In this document: positions 61,915 to 64,000 of the stretch, piece by piece
How positions within the stretch are numbered: position 1 is the first letter of the stretch
Layout: every line of letters begins with the position of its first letter
The notes under the pieces: generated by a model
The model's database searches: none
Told to the model about the DNA's origin: nothing
The model's input: the letters and a program-made list of their open reading frames with translations, nothing else
NCBI GenBank assembly: GCA_009829735.1
Contig: CM020619.1
Location: 1,928,590 to 1,992,589 of the forward strand
DNA length: 64,000 nucleotides
Reading direction: 5' to 3'
Origin: Pyropia yezoensis
Taxonomy: Eukaryota; Rhodophyta; Bangiophyceae; Bangiales; Bangiaceae
Position numbers and translations under genes: made by a program

Positions 61915-64000
61915 CGAGTAGCAGCCGCCCCCTCGGCGGTACCAGCCGCCCCCAACCTGTAGCAGCCGCCCCCACGCAGGTACTACCGGCGGCCCCCCCG
62001 CCAGAAGCAGCAGCAAATTCGCCGGGACCTGCCACCCCCCCGCCGGTAGCGGCCGCCCCCCACCGGTAGCGCCCGCCCCCCCGCCAGTGTGAGCCGCCCC
62101 CCAAGGGTAGCTGCCGCCCCCCTGGTACCAACAGACCCCCCCGCCGGTATCAGCCGCCCCCGCACAGGTAGTGGCCGCCCCCCACCAGTACCGGCCTAAC
62201 CGCCGCCGGTACCTGCCGCCCCAACGGCCGCGGCAGCAGCCCCACAGCCGGTACCAGCAGCCCCCCCGCCGGGAGCGGAAGCCCCCCACCGGTACCAGCC
62301 GCACCCCCGCCGGTACCTGCCGCCCCAACGGCCGCAGCAGCAGCCCCATAGCCGGTACCAGCAGCCCCCCCGCCGGGAGCGGAAGCCCCCCACCGGTACC
62401 AGCCGCCCCCCCGCCGGTACCTGCAGACCCAACGGCCGCAGCAGCAGCCCCACAGCCGATAGCAGCCGCCCCCCCACCGGTAGCAGCCGCCCCCCCGCCG
62501 GTCGCGGCCGCCCCCCACCGGTAGCGGCCGCCCCCACAGTGGTAGCGGCCGCTCCCCACCAGTAGCAGCCGCTCCCCCGCCGGCCACGGCCGCCCCCGAA
62601 CCGGTAACAGCCGCCCCCCCCCCGATACCAGCCGCCCCCCACAGGTAGCGGCCGCTCACCCGCCGGTAGCAGCCGCCCCCCCACCGGTAGCAGCCGCCCC
62701 CTCACCGGTAGCAGCCGCCCCCCCGCCGATCGCGGCCGCCCTCCAGCGGTAGCGGCCGCGCCCCACCGGCCGCGGCCGCCCCTCACCGGTAGCGGCCGCC
62801 CTCCCGCGGGAAGCAGCCGCCCCCCACCAGTAGCAGACGCCCCCCCGCGTGTTGCGGCCGCCCCTCACCGGTCGCGGCCGCTCCCCCGCCAGTACGAGCT
62901 GCCTCCCACCTGGAGCAGCCGCCCCCTCGCCGGTACCTGCCGCCCCCCACATGGAGCGCCCGCCCCTCCGCCGGAAACAGCCGCCCCCCACCGGTAGAAC
63001 CCGCCCCCCCGGCCACAGAAGCCGCGCTCTATCGGTAGCGGCCGCCCCCCCGCCGGCCGCGGCCGCCCCCAACCGGTACCAGCCGCCCCCCCGACGGTCG
63101 CGGCTGCCCCCTACCGGTAGCAGTCGCCTCCCCGCCGGTAGCGGCCGCCCCCCACAGGTAGCGGGCGCCCCCTTGCCGGTAGTAGCCGCCCCCCCACTGG
63201 TTGCAGCCGCCCACCCGCCGGCCGCGGCCGCCCCCCACCGGTAGCGGCCGCCCGCCAGCCGGTAGCAGCCACCCCCCCACCGGTAGCGGCCGCGCTTTCG
63301 CCGGTCGCTGCCGCCCCCCACAAGTATCAGTCACCCCCCCGCCGGCCGCGGCCGCCCCCCACCGGTAGCAGCCGCGCCCCCGTCCACAGCAGCCGCCCGC
63401 CAGCCGGTAGCAGCCGCCCCCCCACCGGTACCAGTCACCCCCCCGGCGGCCGCGGCCGCCCCCCACCGGTAGCAGCCGCGCCCCCGTCCACAGCAGCCGC
63501 CCGCAAGCCGGTAGCAGCCGCCCCCTTGCCGGTAGTAGCCGCCCCCCCACTGGTTGCAGCCGCCCCCCCGCCGGCCGCGGCCGCCCCCCACCGGTAGCGG
63601 CCGCCCGCCAGCCGGTAGCAGCCGCCCCCCCACCGGTAGCGGCCGCCCCTTCGCCGGTTGCTGCCGCCCCCCACAAGTATCAGTCACCCCCCCGCCGGCC
63701 GCGGCCGCCCCGCACCGGTAGCGGCCGCCCCTTCGCCGGTCGCTGCCGCCCCCCACAAGTATCAGTCACCCCCCCGCCGGCCGCGGCCGCCCCGCACCGG
63801 TACCAGCCGCGCCCCCGTCCGCAGCAGCCGCCCGCCAGCCGGTAGAAGCCGCCCCCCCACCGGTAGCAGCCGCCCCTTCGCCGGTCGCTGCCGCCTCCCA
63901 CAAGTAGCAGTCACCCCCCCGCCGGCCGCGGCCGCCCCGCACCGGTACCAGCCGCGCCCCCGTCCGCAGCAGCCGCCCGCCAGCCGGTAGCAGCCGCCCC
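61915..64000 (-). repeat. GCGGCCGC-bearing minisatellite, right array, runs off the window
   Basis: More than 2 kb of units near 21 bp, of the type CCGGTAGCGGCCGCCCCCCAC, with variants GGTACCAGCC, GGTAGCAGCC and AGTCACCCCC. A higher-order repeat of roughly 130-200 bp (AGTATCAGTCACC ... CCCCGTCC-x-CAGCAGCCGCCCG-CAGCCGG) is visible after 63300. Because the unit is near 7 codons, long artefact frames rich in Gly, Tyr-Arg and Ala-Ala-Thr run through it. It is the reverse complement of the left array. Confidence 0.85.

Noticed and set aside
62171-63990. Repetitive structural protein encoded by the right minisatellite
   Set aside because: Open frames occur on both strands because the unit is near 21 bp and stop-free; there is no start context, and unit-length changes break the register repeatedly.
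61915-64000. CRISPR-like array
   Set aside because: Units are short, contiguous and degenerate with no distinct spacers, in a eukaryotic genome; it is a minisatellite.

Overview
The window is nuclear DNA of a eukaryote with very high GC, intron-poor genes whose proteins are swollen by Ala, Gly and Pro runs, and many Ty3-type LTR retroelements. A tRNA gene with an extra insertion outside the anticodon loop, together with this gene style, points to a red alga (a Porphyra/Pyropia-like bangiophyte is my best guess). A GC-rich green alga or haptophyte is not excluded.

Layout. Positions 1-2088 hold the 3' part of a WD40-repeat gene built from near-identical 141-bp units. Positions 2089-2960 are GC-rich with no gene recognised. 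Positions 2965-8886 are a tandem array with a 1549-bp period and lower GC; its oldest, left-most unit carries a small MITE-like insertion. Positions 9302-20456 are a block of host genes: a six-finger C2H2 protein (+), the replication licensing factor CDT1 (-), a PB1-domain protein ending in a peptidoglycan-binding-like domain (+), and a UBE2Q-type ubiquitin-conjugating enzyme with three candidate SUMO-interacting motifs (-). A tRNA-Met gene with two apparent introns lies at 21916-22024.

From about 22.7 kb to 61.6 kb the window is almost entirely Ty3-type LTR elements. I call them RE-A to RE-F in order of position. RE-B (24793-35591) looks whole, has two 363-bp LTRs and a 5-bp target duplication, and sits in the gag of older RE-A. 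RE-C (38625-41085) is a broken element of another lineage. RE-D (42443-51051) is a close sister of RE-B without its 5' end. It sits in RE-E (51052-57118), which itself sits in RE-F (57119 to about 61640, minus strand). RE-B, RE-D and RE-E each carry a long open frame on the opposite strand between pol and the 3' LTR. These three antisense proteins share a core, so they look like a conserved extra gene of this retroelement group. Arrays of a roughly 21-bp GCGGCCGC-bearing minisatellite lie left of RE-D (42060-42442) and at the right end of the window (61915-64000), in opposite orientations.

The host genes cover replication licensing (CDT1), ubiquitin or SUMO signalling (UBE2Q-like), self-assembling scaffolds (PB1) and nucleic-acid binding (zinc fingers). 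They are not an operon and need not work together. The most interesting points are the antisense gene family, the doubly interrupted tRNA and the homogenised WD40 array.
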